From: Poindextera sp035604135 | GTDB taxonomy: Bacteria; Pseudomonadota; Alphaproteobacteria; Caulobacterales; Caulobacteraceae | Direction of reading: 5' to 3' | NCBI GenBank assembly: GCA_035604135.1 | Contig: DATNJB010000041.1 | Location: 11,418-75,417, forward strand | DNA length: 64,000 nucleotides | Shown here: positions 8,037 to 17,430 of the stretch, one piece after another | Numbering within the stretch: position 1 is the stretch's first letter | Layout: every line of letters begins with the position of its first letter | Translations under genes and position numbers: made by a program | Notes under the pieces: model-generated | What the model saw: the letters and a program-made list of their open reading frames with translations, nothing else | What the model was told of the DNA's origin: nothing | Databases searched by the model: none

Positions 8037-9766
8037 GTCCGGTCGACATCCCCTTCCCGCGCTTCCCGAACGCCTGGCGCTGGATCACCGACCGGGTCTG
8101 GCGGGTCGAGCATGCGTTCGGCCGCGCCCGTGCCGAGGACCGCGCCGAGGACGACACGCGCCTGCGCATCTTCTTCGTGCTCGCCCTCTTTTCCACGGCG
8201 TTCCTGGCGTTGGCGGTGGGCGCCGCCCACTCGGCGCTGTTTTCCGATCGCGACCGCGCCGGGGCCGACGGGGCGGCGCCGGGCGCGCGGGCGGAGCTTG
8301 TCGACCGCAACGGCCTCTTGCTGGCCGCCGATCTGCCCCACTTCGGGCTCTACTACGACCCGAGGGAGAACTGGAACCCCGACGAGGTCAGACGCGTGCT
8401 GCCGACCGCCGTGCCAGGACTGTCGATGGACCGCCTCGACCGCGCCCTGAAGTCGGATCGGCGGCAATACCTGGTCGGCGGGCTGACGCCTGCCGACCGG
8501 GACCGCATCGACGACCTCGGCCTTCCGGGCCTCTCGTTCGAGGCGGAGCCGAAGCGGGCCTATCTGATGGGCCCCACCGCCGGCCACCTGATCGGGTTCG
8601 TCGATCGGGGCGGGGTCGGCATTTCGGGCGCCGAGCTTGGTCTCGATAAACTGATCCGCGCCAACGCCGGCAAGGGGCCGGTCGCGCTGTCGATCGACCT
8701 TCGCGTGCAGGCGGCGCTGCAGGACGAAGTTGAAAAGGCGGCGGAGAATTTCCACGCCGTCGGCGCCGCCGGCATCGTGACCGACGTCCACACCGGCGAG
8801 ATCCTGGGGATGGCGAGCTACCCGGCCTTCGACCCGAACCTGGTGGGCCAGGTCCCGGTGGCCGACATGACCAATCACGTAGCCTCGACGGTCTATGAAC
8901 CAGGCTCGGTATTCAAGGTCTTCACGCTGGCGATGGGCATCGATTCCGGCGTGGCCAACGTCAACACGGTCATGGACACCACCACCCCGCTCGTGATCGG
9001 CAGCCAGCACATACGCGACGACGAGCCGTCGAAGTACAACCTGCACCTCTGGGAGGTGTTCACCCACTCGTCCAACATGGGCGCGGCCAGGCTCGGTCTG
9101 AAGGCGGGCGGCGACACGCTGGAGCGCTACTTCAAGAGCTTCGGCCTCTGGCAGGCCGCGCCGAGCGAGCTCATCGAATCCGCCCGGCCACTGACGCCCA
9201 GGAGGCTGACCGACAACACCGTGGCTTCGATGTCGTTCGGCCAGGCGATCTCCGTCTCGCCGCTCGCGATCGCCACCGGCATGAGCGCGATACTGAACGG
9301 CGGGGAATACATCCCGCTCACCATCCGCAAGCGCGATCCCGGTCAGCCCCTGAACGCGCGTCGGGTGATCTCGGAGTCCACCGCCCGCACCATGCTCGAT
9401 CTCATGCGGATGAACGCCCAGCTCGGCACCGGCAAGGCCGCCGACGCCGCCGCGCCCGGCTACCGCGTCGGCGGCAAGACCGGCACGGCGCAGAAGGCGA
9501 TCAATGGCCGCTACGCCGCCGGCAAGCGCGTTTCCTCCTTCGCCGCCATCTTCCCCACCGATGGTCCGATGAACGCGCCGCGCTACTTCGTCTTCATCCT
9601 GCTCGACGAGCCGCAGCCGACCAAGGACACCGCCGGGTTCGCCATGGGCGCGCAGACCGCAGCCCCGGCAGCCGGGCGGGTGATCGAGCGGATCGCGCCG
9701 ATCCTCGGCGTCAGGCGCGCCCCGGTCGCTCCCGTCGCGCTCGCCGCGGCCAAGACCGCGCGGTAG
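8033..9766 (+). CDS. ftsI: Peptidoglycan transpeptidase FtsI (PBP3)
   Basis: 577 residues. One membrane helix lies near residues 45-65, then the pedestal domain (RAELVDRNGLLLAADLP) and the transpeptidase domain. Active-site motifs are in order: SVFK with nucleophile Ser292, SSN at 346-348, and KTGTAQ at 482-487. It cross-links septal peptidoglycan with FtsW. The start overlaps the ftsL stop by four bases. Confidence 0.97.
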   Translation: MSPVDIPFPRFPNAWRWITDRVWRVEHAFGRARAEDRAEDDTRLRIFFVLALFSTAFLALAVGAAHSALFSDRDRAGADGAAPGARAELVDRNGLLLAADLPHFGLYYDPRENWNPDEVRRVLPTAVPGLSMDRLDRALKSDRRQYLVGGLTPADRDRIDDLGLPGLSFEAEPKRAYLMGPTAGHLIGFVDRGGVGISGAELGLDKLIRANAGKGPVALSIDLRVQAALQDEVEKAAENFHAVGAAGIVTDVHTGEILGMASYPAFDPNLVGQVPVADMTNHVASTVYEPGSVFKVFTLAMGIDSGVANVNTVMDTTTPLVIGSQHIRDDEPSKYNLHLWEVFTHSSNMGAARLGLKAGGDTLERYFKSFGLWQAAPSELIESARPLTPRRLTDNTVASMSFGQAISVSPLAIATGMSAILNGGEYIPLTIRKRDPGQPLNARRVISESTARTMLDLMRMNAQLGTGKAADAAAPGYRVGGKTGTAQKAINGRYAAGKRVSSFAAIFPTDGPMNAPRYFVFILLDEPQPTKDTAGFAMGAQTAAPAAGRVIERIAPILGVRRAPVAPVALAAAKTAR

Positions 9767-9770
9767 AGGC

Positions 9771-11213
9771 ATGCGACTGTCCGCACTCGTCCGCCGCGAT
9801 GTCGACCCCGACCCCGAGGTCACCGGCGTCACCGCCGACAGCCGGCTGGTCAAGCCCGGCTATCTCTTCGCCGCCCTGCCCGGCGCCAAGACCGACGGGC
9901 GGCGCTTCGTCGCCGACGCGCTAAGGGCCGGCGCGGTCGCCGTATTGGCCGGCGAGGCGATCCCGGGCCTGGCGGCGCCCGTGGTCCGCGCTTGCGACCC
10001 GCGGCGCGCCTACGCGCTCGCCGCCGCCGCCTTCTGGGGCGCACAGCCCAAGACCTGCGTCGCGGTCACCGGCACCAACGGCAAGACCTCGGTGGTCGCG
10101 TTCTGCCGCCAGATCTTCGAGAGGCTCGGCCGCAAGAGCGCCAGCATGGGCACGCTGGGCGTCCAGGCGGGGACCGAGCAGATCAGCCCGCCGGGCCTGA
10201 CCAGTCCCGATGCCGGGGACGTCGCGCGGCTCCTAGCCGACCTCGCCCGCCAGGGGGTGACCCACCTGGCGCTCGAGGCGTCCTCGCACGGCATCGACCA
10301 GCGCCGGCTCGACGGGGTGCGCCTGACCGCGGCCGCGTTCACCAATCTCAGCCAGGACCATCTCGACTACCACGGCGACATGGCGCGTTATCGCGCCGCC
10401 AAGCTTCGCCTGTTCGAGGCCCTGCTTCCCCGCGGAGCGACTGCGGTGCTGAACGCCGACGCTCGCGACTTCGCCGCCTTCGAGGCCGCCGCCACCGGGG
10501 CCGGTCAGACCGTCTTTTCCGTCGGCGAGAAGGGCCGCGATCTGCATCTGGCCTCGCGCGAAGCCCTCCCCGACGGTCAGCGCCTGACCGTCAAAGCCGC
10601 CGGATCGCGCGCCGAGATCAATCTGCCGCTCGCCGGAGCCTTCCAAGCGTCCAACGCGCTCGTCGCCGCAGGCCTCTGCATCGCCGCCGGAGAGGACCAA
10701 GCCAAGGTGCTGGCGGCCCTCGCGCGTCTGCGCGGCGCACCCGGCCGGATGCAGCGCATCGGTACGGGCCCGCGAGGCGGCGAAGCCTTCGTCGACTATG
10801 CCCACACCCCCGAGGGCCTCAAGACGATGCTCGAAGCGCTTCGTCCGCACACGCGACGGCGGCTGATCGTGGCGTTCGGAGCTGGCGGCGATCGCGATCG
10901 GGCGAAACGCCCGCTGATGGGCGCAGCCGCAGCGGCGGCCGCCGATGTCGTCATCGTCACCGACGACAATCCGCGTACGGAAGACTCGGCTGAGATCCGC
11001 CGCGCGATCCTCGCCGCAGCGCCCGGCGCACGCGAGATCGGCGATCGGCGCGAGGCCATCCGGACGGCGGTGGGCTTGCTGGGGGACGGCGACGTGCTGG
11101 TCGTCGCCGGCAGGGGTCACGAGCAGGGCCAGATTGTCGGCGAGACGGTGCTTCCTTTCGACGACGCGGCCGAGGTCGCGGCCGCGTTGGGCTCGGAGGC
11201 GGCGCATGGCTGA
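9771..11213 (+). CDS. murE: UDP-MurNAc-L-Ala-D-Glu:meso-DAP ligase MurE
   Basis: 480 residues. It has a Mur ligase N-terminal domain, the ATP loop VTGTNGKTS near residue 97-105, HLALEASSHGIDQRRLDG, and DNPRTED near residue 398. DNPR is the signature for use of meso-diaminopimelate rather than lysine. It adds the third residue of the stem peptide in the cytoplasm. It starts four bases after ftsI and overlaps murF by eight bases. Confidence 0.97.
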   Translation: MRLSALVRRDVDPDPEVTGVTADSRLVKPGYLFAALPGAKTDGRRFVADALRAGAVAVLAGEAIPGLAAPVVRACDPRRAYALAAAAFWGAQPKTCVAVTGTNGKTSVVAFCRQIFERLGRKSASMGTLGVQAGTEQISPPGLTSPDAGDVARLLADLARQGVTHLALEASSHGIDQRRLDGVRLTAAAFTNLSQDHLDYHGDMARYRAAKLRLFEALLPRGATAVLNADARDFAAFEAAATGAGQTVFSVGEKGRDLHLASREALPDGQRLTVKAAGSRAEINLPLAGAFQASNALVAAGLCIAAGEDQAKVLAALARLRGAPGRMQRIGTGPRGGEAFVDYAHTPEGLKTMLEALRPHTRRRLIVAFGAGGDRDRAKRPLMGAAAAAAADVVIVTDDNPRTEDSAEIRRAILAAAPGAREIGDRREAIRTAVGLLGDGDVLVVAGRGHEQGQIVGETVLPFDDAAEVAAALGSEAAHG

Positions 11214-12600
11214 GCCGCTCTGGACCTCCAACCAGATCCTCGACGCCGTGCGCGGCGAACTGATCGGCGAGGCGTTCGCCGCGAGCGGCGTCTCCATCGA
11301 CACGCGCACGCTCGAGCCAGGCGATCTGTTCATCGCGCTCTCGGGCGAGCGCGACGGCCACGATTTCGTCGATCAGGCATTCGCCGAAGGCGCGGCGGGC
11401 GCCCTCGTCTCGCGCCCGGTCGCGGGGCCTGCCGTCCGCGTCGGCGACACCCAGAGCGCGCTCGAGCGCCTCGGTCTGACCGCCCGCGAGCGGGCGCGCG
11501 GCGCGCTCAGGGGCGCGGTCACCGGCTCGGTCGGCAAGACCAGCCTGACCCAGGCCATCGCCGCCGGTCTCGCTCGCGCCGGTCCCTCCCACGCCTCGGT
11601 CAAGTCTTACAACAACCACATCGGCGTGCCGCTGACGCTGGCCAGGATGCCGCGCGCGACCGAGCGGGCGGTGTTCGAGATCGGCATGAACCACGCCGGC
11701 GAGATCACCCCGCTCGTCCGCATGGTCGCGCCCCAAGCCGTCGCCATCACCAACGTCGGGCCGGCGCACATCGAGAACTTCGCCGACGGCGAGGCGGGCG
11801 TCGCCCGCGCCAAGGCCGAGATCTTCGCGGGCCTGATGCCGGGCGGCGTCGCGGTGCTGAACGCCGACAATCGGTGGTTCGATCTGCTCAAGGGCCGCGC
11901 CAAGGACGCCGGCGCGCTCGTGCGCACGTTCGGCTCCGGCGAGGGGGTGGACGCCCGCCTGACCGGCTTCGCCATCGACCAGGGCATGGTGGTCAATGGC
12001 ATCCTGGACGGCCGCGCGGTCGAGATACCGCTCCGCCAGACCGGGGCGCATTGGGGCCTGATGAGCCTGGCCGCACTTCTATTGCTGGAAGCGCTGGAGG
12101 TCAGGCTGAGCGATGCGCTGGCGGCCCTCGCCGCCTTCGAGCCGCTCGAGGGACGCGGCGCGACCCGCGCGATCCACGCCGCCCGCGGCTGCTTCACGCT
12201 GGTGGACGAAAGCTACAACGCCAACCCGCTCTCGGTGAGCGCGGCGCTGGCCACGCTGGGCGCTCGCCCGGCCAGGGGGCGGCGGATCGTGGCGCTGACC
12301 GACATGCTTGAGTTGGGCGCCCAGTCGCCCGCGTTGCACGTGGCGCTGGCCGAGCCGATCGAGGACGCCCGGGTCGATCTGGTCTTCTGCGCCGGGCCGA
12401 TGATGAAGTCGCTGTTCGAGGCGCTTCCACCGACTCGCCGCGGGGGGTACGCGGAAACCGCCCAGGCGCTCGCGCCCGGGCTCGTACGGGCCATAGAACC
12501 CGGCGATGTGGTGATGGTGAAGGGATCGCGCGACTCGCGCGCCAAGGACCTCGTCGAAGCCCTGGCCGCGCTCGAGACCCGCGCGGAGGACGAACGGTGA
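11206..12600 (+). CDS. murF: UDP-MurNAc-tripeptide:D-Ala-D-Ala ligase MurF
   Basis: 464 residues. Start ATG at 11206 gives MAEPLWTSNQILDAVRG, typical of MurF. The ATP loop GSVGKTSLT is near residue 105; KSYNNHIGVPLTL, EIGMNHAGEI and DESYNANPLSV are family blocks. It adds D-Ala-D-Ala to the UDP-linked tripeptide. In most related clusters mraY follows directly; here the stop codon is followed by 76 bases and then murD. Confidence 0.97.
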   Translation: MAEPLWTSNQILDAVRGELIGEAFAASGVSIDTRTLEPGDLFIALSGERDGHDFVDQAFAEGAAGALVSRPVAGPAVRVGDTQSALERLGLTARERARGALRGAVTGSVGKTSLTQAIAAGLARAGPSHASVKSYNNHIGVPLTLARMPRATERAVFEIGMNHAGEITPLVRMVAPQAVAITNVGPAHIENFADGEAGVARAKAEIFAGLMPGGVAVLNADNRWFDLLKGRAKDAGALVRTFGSGEGVDARLTGFAIDQGMVVNGILDGRAVEIPLRQTGAHWGLMSLAALLLLEALEVRLSDALAALAAFEPLEGRGATRAIHAARGCFTLVDESYNANPLSVSAALATLGARPARGRRIVALTDMLELGAQSPALHVALAEPIEDARVDLVFCAGPMMKSLFEALPPTRRGGYAETAQALAPGLVRAIEPGDVVMVKGSRDSRAKDLVEALAALETRAEDER

Positions 12601-12680
12601 TGGTGCGGCAGGGGCTGGGCGCGGGGCATCGCCATGGCATAGCCGGCGGACGCATGCCGCGGCGGGAGCCGGGCGCGTGA
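12600..12680 (+). CDS. Possible 26-codon open frame coupling murF to murD, in the place of mraY
   Basis: ATG at 12600 overlaps the murF stop (TGATG). The frame runs 26 codons (MVRQGLGAGHRHGIAGG...) and its stop overlaps the murD start in GTGA. It has no similarity I can recognise to MraY, which is about 360 residues long with ten membrane helices. It may be a translational bridge, a scar of mraY loss, or chance in GC-rich DNA. A GGGAG at about 12664 could serve as the murD ribosome-binding site. Confidence 0.3.
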   Translation: MVRQGLGAGHRHGIAGGRMPRREPGA

Positions 12681-14092
12681 TCCCGGCGCGCACCTTCGAG
12701 GGCCAGCGCGTCGCCGTCTTCGGCCTGGCGCGGAGCGGCCTTGCCGCCGCGCGGTCGCTGAAGGCCGGCGGCGCCGAGGTGGCGGCCTGGGACGAGGCCA
12801 AGCCCGCGCGTGACGCCGCGGCGGCGGAAGGCTTCGAGCTGGTCGATCTGGCGAGCGCCGATTGGTCCGGCTTCGCCGCGCTGGTGCTTTCGCCCGGTGT
12901 GCCGCTCACCCACCCCGAACCGCACTGGACGGTGAAGAAGGCGAAAGCGGCCGACGTCGAAGTCATCGGCGACATCGAGATCTTCGCCCGCGCGGTCAAC
13001 GCCGCCCCGTCGCACCGGCGTCCGAAGGTGGTCGCCATCACCGGCACCAACGGCAAGTCGACGACGACGGCGCTGCTTGGCCACATGCTGACCGCCGCCG
13101 GGCGTGACGCGCGCATCGGCGGCAACATCGGGCTTGGCGTGCTCGGCTTGGACGACATGCACGGCGGCGCCGTCTACGTCTTCGAGCTCTCCTCGTACCA
13201 GCTCGACCTGACCTCCAGTCTCAAGCCCGACGTCGCCATCCTCATCAACATCACCCCCGATCACCTGGATCGCCACGGCGACATGGAGGGCTACGTCGAC
13301 GCCAAGCGGCGCGTACTCTTGAACCAGACCGCTGGCGATACGGCCGTCATCGGCGTCGACGACGCCTGGTGCCAGCGCATCTGCACCGAGATCACCGCCG
13401 CCAACCGGCGGACGATCTGGCCGATTTCGGCCCGGCGCGCGATGGGCCGCGGCGTCTATGCGCTGCAGGGGGTGCTGTACGATGCGACCGGAGAGCGGGT
13501 GATCGAGGTCGCCGACCTGCTGCGCGCCCGCTCCCTGCCCGGCCGGCACAACTGGCAGAACGCGGCGGCTGCTTACGCCGCGGCCCGCGCGCTCGGCCTC
13601 TCGGTCGAGGACGCCGCCACCGGCCTGGTCACCTTCCCGGGCCTCGTCCACCGCATGGAGACCGTCGGCGAGATCAACGGCGTTCGCTTCGTCAACGACT
13701 CGAAAGCGACCAACGCCGACGCAGCTCGCCAGGCGATGAGCTCCTATCCATCCTTCTACTGGATCGCCGGCGGGCGGCCGAAAGCCGGCGGCATCGAGCC
13801 CCTGGAAGACCTCTTCCCGCGTATCGCCAAGGCCTACCTCGTCGGCGAGGCGGCGGGCGAGTTCGCCAGGTCTTTGAAAGGCAAGGCGCCCTATCGCCTC
13901 AGCCACACGATCGACGCAGCGGTGGCCGAAGCCTTCGCCGACGCCCGCGCCGCGGGCGAGCCGGCCATTGTGCTGCTCTCGCCAGCCTGCGCGTCGTTCG
14001 ACCAGTTCGCCGACTTCGAGGTCCGGGGGGACGCCTTCCGCAGCGCGGTGCACGGGCTGCTGCAACGTCCGCAGAAGGGCGCGACCGGATGA
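12677..14092 (+). CDS. murD: UDP-MurNAc-L-alanine:D-glutamate ligase MurD
   Basis: 471 residues from GTG at 12677. The N-terminal Rossmann domain has VFGLARSGLAAARSL. The ATP loop ITGTNGKSTTTALLGHML is near residue 120, followed by FELSSYQLD, NITPDHLDRHGDM and NDSKATNADAA. It adds D-Glu to UDP-MurNAc-L-Ala. Its usual upstream partner mraY is absent. The stop overlaps the ftsW start in ATGA. Confidence 0.97.
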   Translation: MIPARTFEGQRVAVFGLARSGLAAARSLKAGGAEVAAWDEAKPARDAAAAEGFELVDLASADWSGFAALVLSPGVPLTHPEPHWTVKKAKAADVEVIGDIEIFARAVNAAPSHRRPKVVAITGTNGKSTTTALLGHMLTAAGRDARIGGNIGLGVLGLDDMHGGAVYVFELSSYQLDLTSSLKPDVAILINITPDHLDRHGDMEGYVDAKRRVLLNQTAGDTAVIGVDDAWCQRICTEITAANRRTIWPISARRAMGRGVYALQGVLYDATGERVIEVADLLRARSLPGRHNWQNAAAAYAAARALGLSVEDAATGLVTFPGLVHRMETVGEINGVRFVNDSKATNADAARQAMSSYPSFYWIAGGRPKAGGIEPLEDLFPRIAKAYLVGEAAGEFARSLKGKAPYRLSHTIDAAVAEAFADARAAGEPAIVLLSPACASFDQFADFEVRGDAFRSAVHGLLQRPQKGATG

Positions 14093-15258
14093 CCACCACC
14101 CTGCAAACTCATGCCTTTCCGCGCACGGACCGCACCCGCCTCGGCGTCTGGTGGTGGACGACCGACCACATTCTCTTGGGCGCGACCGCGATCCTTATCG
14201 TGATCGGCGTGCTGCTCTCGTTCGGCAACAGCCCGGCCGCTGCGGCCAGGATGAACATCGGCGATCCATTCCACTTCGCCGTGCGCCAGTGCATCTTCGC
14301 GGCGCTCGGGGCTGCGATCCTCATCCTGGTCTCGATGCTGAACCCGCGCGGCGTGCGGCGGGCGGCGTTCTTCATCTATGTGGCGTCGATCGGGATGATG
14401 GTGGCGCTCTTGTTCCTGGGCCACCACGCCAAGGGCGCAACCCGCTGGGTCGAGATCGGCGGCTTCTCGCTGCAGCCGTCGGAGTTCATGAAGCCGGCGC
14501 TGATCGTGCTGGCGTCGTGGATGTTCGCCGAGGGACAGAAGGGCGAGGGCGTGCCCGGCGTGTCGATCGCGTTCAGCTTCTACATCATCGCCGCGGCGCT
14601 CTTGCTCCTGCAGCCGGACGTCGGGCAGACGATCCTGATCACCATCGCCTTCGGCGCGGCCTTCTTCATGGCCGGCGTGCCGATGAAGTGGATCCTCGGA
14701 TTGGGCGGGGTGGCGCTCGCGGGCTCGATCTCGCTCTACTTCGTTTTCGACCACGTCGCGAGCCGGGTGAACAAGTTCCTCTCGCCCGAGACCACGGACA
14801 CCCACCAGATCGACCGCGCACGCGAGGCGATCGCCGCCGGGGCCTGGTTCGGTCGCGGGCCGGGCGAAGGGATCCTCAAGCGTCAAGTGCCGGACGTACA
14901 CACCGACTTCGCCTACGCCGGCGCGGCCGAGGAGTACGGACTGGTTTTCTCCCTCTTCCTGATCACCCTCTTCGGGCTCTTGATCGTGCGCGGCCTCTAC
15001 AAAGCCATGAAGCTGTCGGACCCGTTCGAGCAGGTGGCGGCGGGCGCGTTGTTCGTGCTGGTCGGCCAGCAGGCGTTCATCAACATCGCGGTCAACCTGA
15101 ACCTGATTCCGACCAAGGGCATGACCCTCCCCTTCATCTCGTACGGCGGCTCCTCGATGCTGGCGATGGGGCTCACCATGGGCATGGCGCTGGCGCTGAC
15201 CCGCAAGCGGCCGGGCGCCTACGAAACCCAAGAGGCGCCTGCCGGCGCGTTTGCGTGA
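14089..15258 (+). CDS. ftsW: Lipid II polymerase FtsW (SEDS family)
   Basis: 389 residues with about ten membrane helices. SEDS blocks include GATRWVEIGGFSLQPSEFMK, LLLQPDVGQT, GAWFGRGPGEG, HTDFAYAGAAEEYG and the C-terminal LPFISYGGSSMLAMG. It polymerises lipid II into septal glycan in partnership with FtsI. ATG at 14089 overlaps the murD stop. The stop overlaps murG in GTGA. Confidence 0.97.
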   Translation: MTTTLQTHAFPRTDRTRLGVWWWTTDHILLGATAILIVIGVLLSFGNSPAAAARMNIGDPFHFAVRQCIFAALGAAILILVSMLNPRGVRRAAFFIYVASIGMMVALLFLGHHAKGATRWVEIGGFSLQPSEFMKPALIVLASWMFAEGQKGEGVPGVSIAFSFYIIAAALLLLQPDVGQTILITIAFGAAFFMAGVPMKWILGLGGVALAGSISLYFVFDHVASRVNKFLSPETTDTHQIDRAREAIAAGAWFGRGPGEGILKRQVPDVHTDFAYAGAAEEYGLVFSLFLITLFGLLIVRGLYKAMKLSDPFEQVAAGALFVLVGQQAFINIAVNLNLIPTKGMTLPFISYGGSSMLAMGLTMGMALALTRKRPGAYETQEAPAGAFA

Positions 15259-16355
15259 CGGGGCCGCAGCTCGCGGTCGTCGCGGCGGGCGGAACCGGCG
15301 GGCACCTCTTCCCGGCGCACGCGCTGGCCGAAGTGCTGATCGGACGCGGCTGGCGTGTGGTGCTGGCCACCGACGAGCGCGGTGCAGCTTACGCCGGCGA
15401 TTTTCCAGCTGAGGAGCGGATCGCGCTCGCGGCGGCGACCTATCGCCCGGGCTCTCCGGCCGGTATGGCGCGCGCGGCGGCCGCTATCGGGCGCGGGACG
15501 ATGACCGCACGGCGGGCGTTCCGGCGTCTCTCGCCGGCGATTGTCGTCGGTTTCGGCGGCTATCCGTCGCTCCCCGCCCTTCTGGCCGCGATCAGCGACA
15601 GGCGCACGACGGTGATCCACGAGCAGAACGCGGTGATGGGCCGCGCCAATCGGCTCCTGGCCGGGAGGGCCACGGCTGTGGCCTGCGCCTTTCCGACGCT
15701 CAAGAAGGCGCCGCCGAGGGTCGCCGCTCGCGCGATCGTGGTCGGGAACCCGGTGCGGCCGGAGATCAAGAAGCTGGCGGAGATGCCCTACGCGCCGCCG
15801 GACAACCGCATCAACCTGCTGATCACCGGCGGCAGCCAGGGCGCGCGGCTGCTCTCCGAGGTCACGCCGCGGGCCGTCGCGCTGTTGCCGGTCGCGCTCC
15901 GCCGGCGGTTGGACGTCCGCCAGCAGACCCGATTGGAGTCGATCCCGGCGGCGCGGGAGCTCTATCGTGATGCGGGCGTCGAGTACGAGCTTGCGCCCTT
16001 CTTCAACGACATGGCGAGCCGGCTTGCCGCCGCGCACCTCGTGATCGGCCGGGCCGGCGCATCGACGGTGTGCGAGTTCGCGGTGGCGGGAAAGCCCGCC
16101 ATCCTCGTGCCGCTCAGGATCGCGCTCGACGACGACCAGGGGCAGAACGCCGCCCTGCTGGCCGAGGCCGGAGGCGCGATCGTGATGCGCGAAGATGCGC
16201 TGACCGCCGAGGCGCTGGCCGAAACGCTGGCGGGACTGCTCGGCGACCCCGCGCGGCTCGCCGCCATGTCGGCCGCGGCGCGCACCGTCGCGCGACCCGA
16301 CGCCGCCGAACGTCTCGCCGATCTGGTCGAAGCTGAGGCTAGGCCGCCCGCTTGA
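15255..16355 (+). CDS. murG: UDP-GlcNAc:lipid I N-acetylglucosaminyltransferase MurG
   Basis: 366 residues from GTG at 15255. The first G-loop VAAGGTGGHLFPA lies at residues 8-20, then VVGFGGYPSLPALLAA, HEQNAVMGRANRLLA, LITGGSQGARLLSE, and the donor-binding block IGRAGASTVCEF with PLRIALDDDQGQNA. It makes lipid II at the inner membrane. It is the last gene of the local cluster; its 3' end overlaps a convergent gene by 17 bases. murC does not follow. Confidence 0.97.
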   Translation: MTGPQLAVVAAGGTGGHLFPAHALAEVLIGRGWRVVLATDERGAAYAGDFPAEERIALAAATYRPGSPAGMARAAAAIGRGTMTARRAFRRLSPAIVVGFGGYPSLPALLAAISDRRTTVIHEQNAVMGRANRLLAGRATAVACAFPTLKKAPPRVAARAIVVGNPVRPEIKKLAEMPYAPPDNRINLLITGGSQGARLLSEVTPRAVALLPVALRRRLDVRQQTRLESIPAARELYRDAGVEYELAPFFNDMASRLAAAHLVIGRAGASTVCEFAVAGKPAILVPLRIALDDDQGQNAALLAEAGGAIVMREDALTAEALAETLAGLLGDPARLAAMSAAARTVARPDAAERLADLVEAEARPPA

Positions 16356-16758
16356 AGTAGCGCCGGCGCCAGGCGACGCCGCGGCGCCAACTCTTCGGCA
16401 GCACCGCGCGCTCGAAGCGCAGGACCTGTTGCCAGAGCACGGGCAGCACCTCCGGCTCGCGGCGGATCAGGCGGCGCACCGGGAAGACGAACCGCGGATG
16501 CCGCCGCTGCAGATGGATAAAGTGCCGCCGCGCGCGATAGGAATTGCGCAGGACCACGATCACGCCGACGGCCAGAAGCGGAACGCCCAGGTGACCGGGC
16601 AAAAGCGCCAGGACGAGGCCGCCAGCGATCAAGAGCCAGCCGAACGCGATGAACAGGAGCTTGACCCAGCCGCGCGCGGCGCTGTGGGCGGAGGCCAACA
16701 GGTCGTCGAACGGCGCGCCGGGGATTGGCTCAGGTCGAATGGTCACGGCTTCGGTCAT
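16339..16758 (-). CDS. Small membrane protein of unknown function
   Basis: 139 residues. One hydrophobic hairpin spans about residues 33-72 (LLFIAFGWLLIAGGLVLALL, then PGHLGVPLLAVGVIVVL), followed by an Arg-rich cytoplasmic-type tail (RARRHFIHLQRRHPRFVFPV). It resembles PGPGW-type small transmembrane proteins in layout, but the family is not certain. It is convergent with murG and overlaps its end by 17 bases, which interrupts the usual murG-murC order. Confidence 0.75.
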   Translation of the reverse strand: MTEAVTIRPEPIPGAPFDDLLASAHSAARGWVKLLFIAFGWLLIAGGLVLALLPGHLGVPLLAVGVIVVLRNSYRARRHFIHLQRRHPRFVFPVRRLIRREPEVLPVLWQQVLRFERAVLPKSWRRGVAWRRRYFKRAA

Positions 16759-16920
16759 TGGGCTTTGAGGACGACGTTCACCCGATGCGACTCGAGGCGG
16801 CGGCCAGAGCTCCCGATATGAATATCAAGCGCGGCATAACAAGGGTGCGGTTGATGCGACCCTAACGGCATGTGCGCCGATTCGCCGCGCGCGTGGCAAA
16901 GGCGCCGCACTGCAGCCGCC

Positions 16921-17430
16921 TCAGAGGCCGTCGGTGAACAGGTCCACCTTGCCGAGCGGCGCCCCTCGGCTGCGCAGAATGTCGTAAGCGGTCGAGAGGT
17001 GGAAGTAGAGGTTGGTGGTGGCGAACACGGTCAGCCATCGCTCGGCCGGCAGCGTGGGCTGCATCCCGTTGCCGATCGTGACCGTCAGCGGGACCTCGCC
17101 ACGGCCGGCGAACTGCTCGGGCGTGAGCGCATCGAGGAAACGTTCAGCGTCGGCGAGCGAGGCCTGGAACCCCGCGACGTCCGCCTCGATGGCGACGTCG
17201 TCGGGAACCGATATGCCAGCAACCCGCGCGGTCCACTGTTTCGAGAAGTTGCAGACCACCGCGACCTGGAAGCGCAGCGGCTGCATGTCGTCGATGAGAC
17301 GCCAATCGAGCATCTCGTGGCTGGAGACGCTGATCGTGGCGGCATGCGCCGCGCCCTTGGCGAGGACGTGGGCGGTGCTCCGCACGATCCTCCGGTAGAG
17401 CGCGACGAAGGTGAAGAGGTTGGTGGTCAT
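16921..17430 (-). CDS. DUF1993 family protein
   Basis: 169 residues. Features match DUF1993 (DinB-like four-helix fold): an N-terminal LYRRIVRSTAHVLAKGAAHA, DWRLIDDMQPLRFQVAVVCN near residue 42-61, FLDALTPEQF, and a late FHLSTAYDILRSRGAPLGKVD with the conserved His. Function is unknown. Its ATG overlaps the stop of the CoA-transferase upstream, so both are co-translated. Confidence 0.85.
   Translation of the reverse strand: MTTNLFTFVALYRRIVRSTAHVLAKGAAHAATISVSSHEMLDWRLIDDMQPLRFQVAVVCNFSKQWTARVAGISVPDDVAIEADVAGFQASLADAERFLDALTPEQFAGRGEVPLTVTIGNGMQPTLPAERWLTVFATTNLYFHLSTAYDILRSRGAPLGKVDLFTDGL

Noticed and set aside
12600..12680. Remnant of mraY between murF and murD
   Set aside because: The 26 codons show no hydrophobic helix or MraY motif, so I cannot call it a remnant; only a possible short frame is listed.
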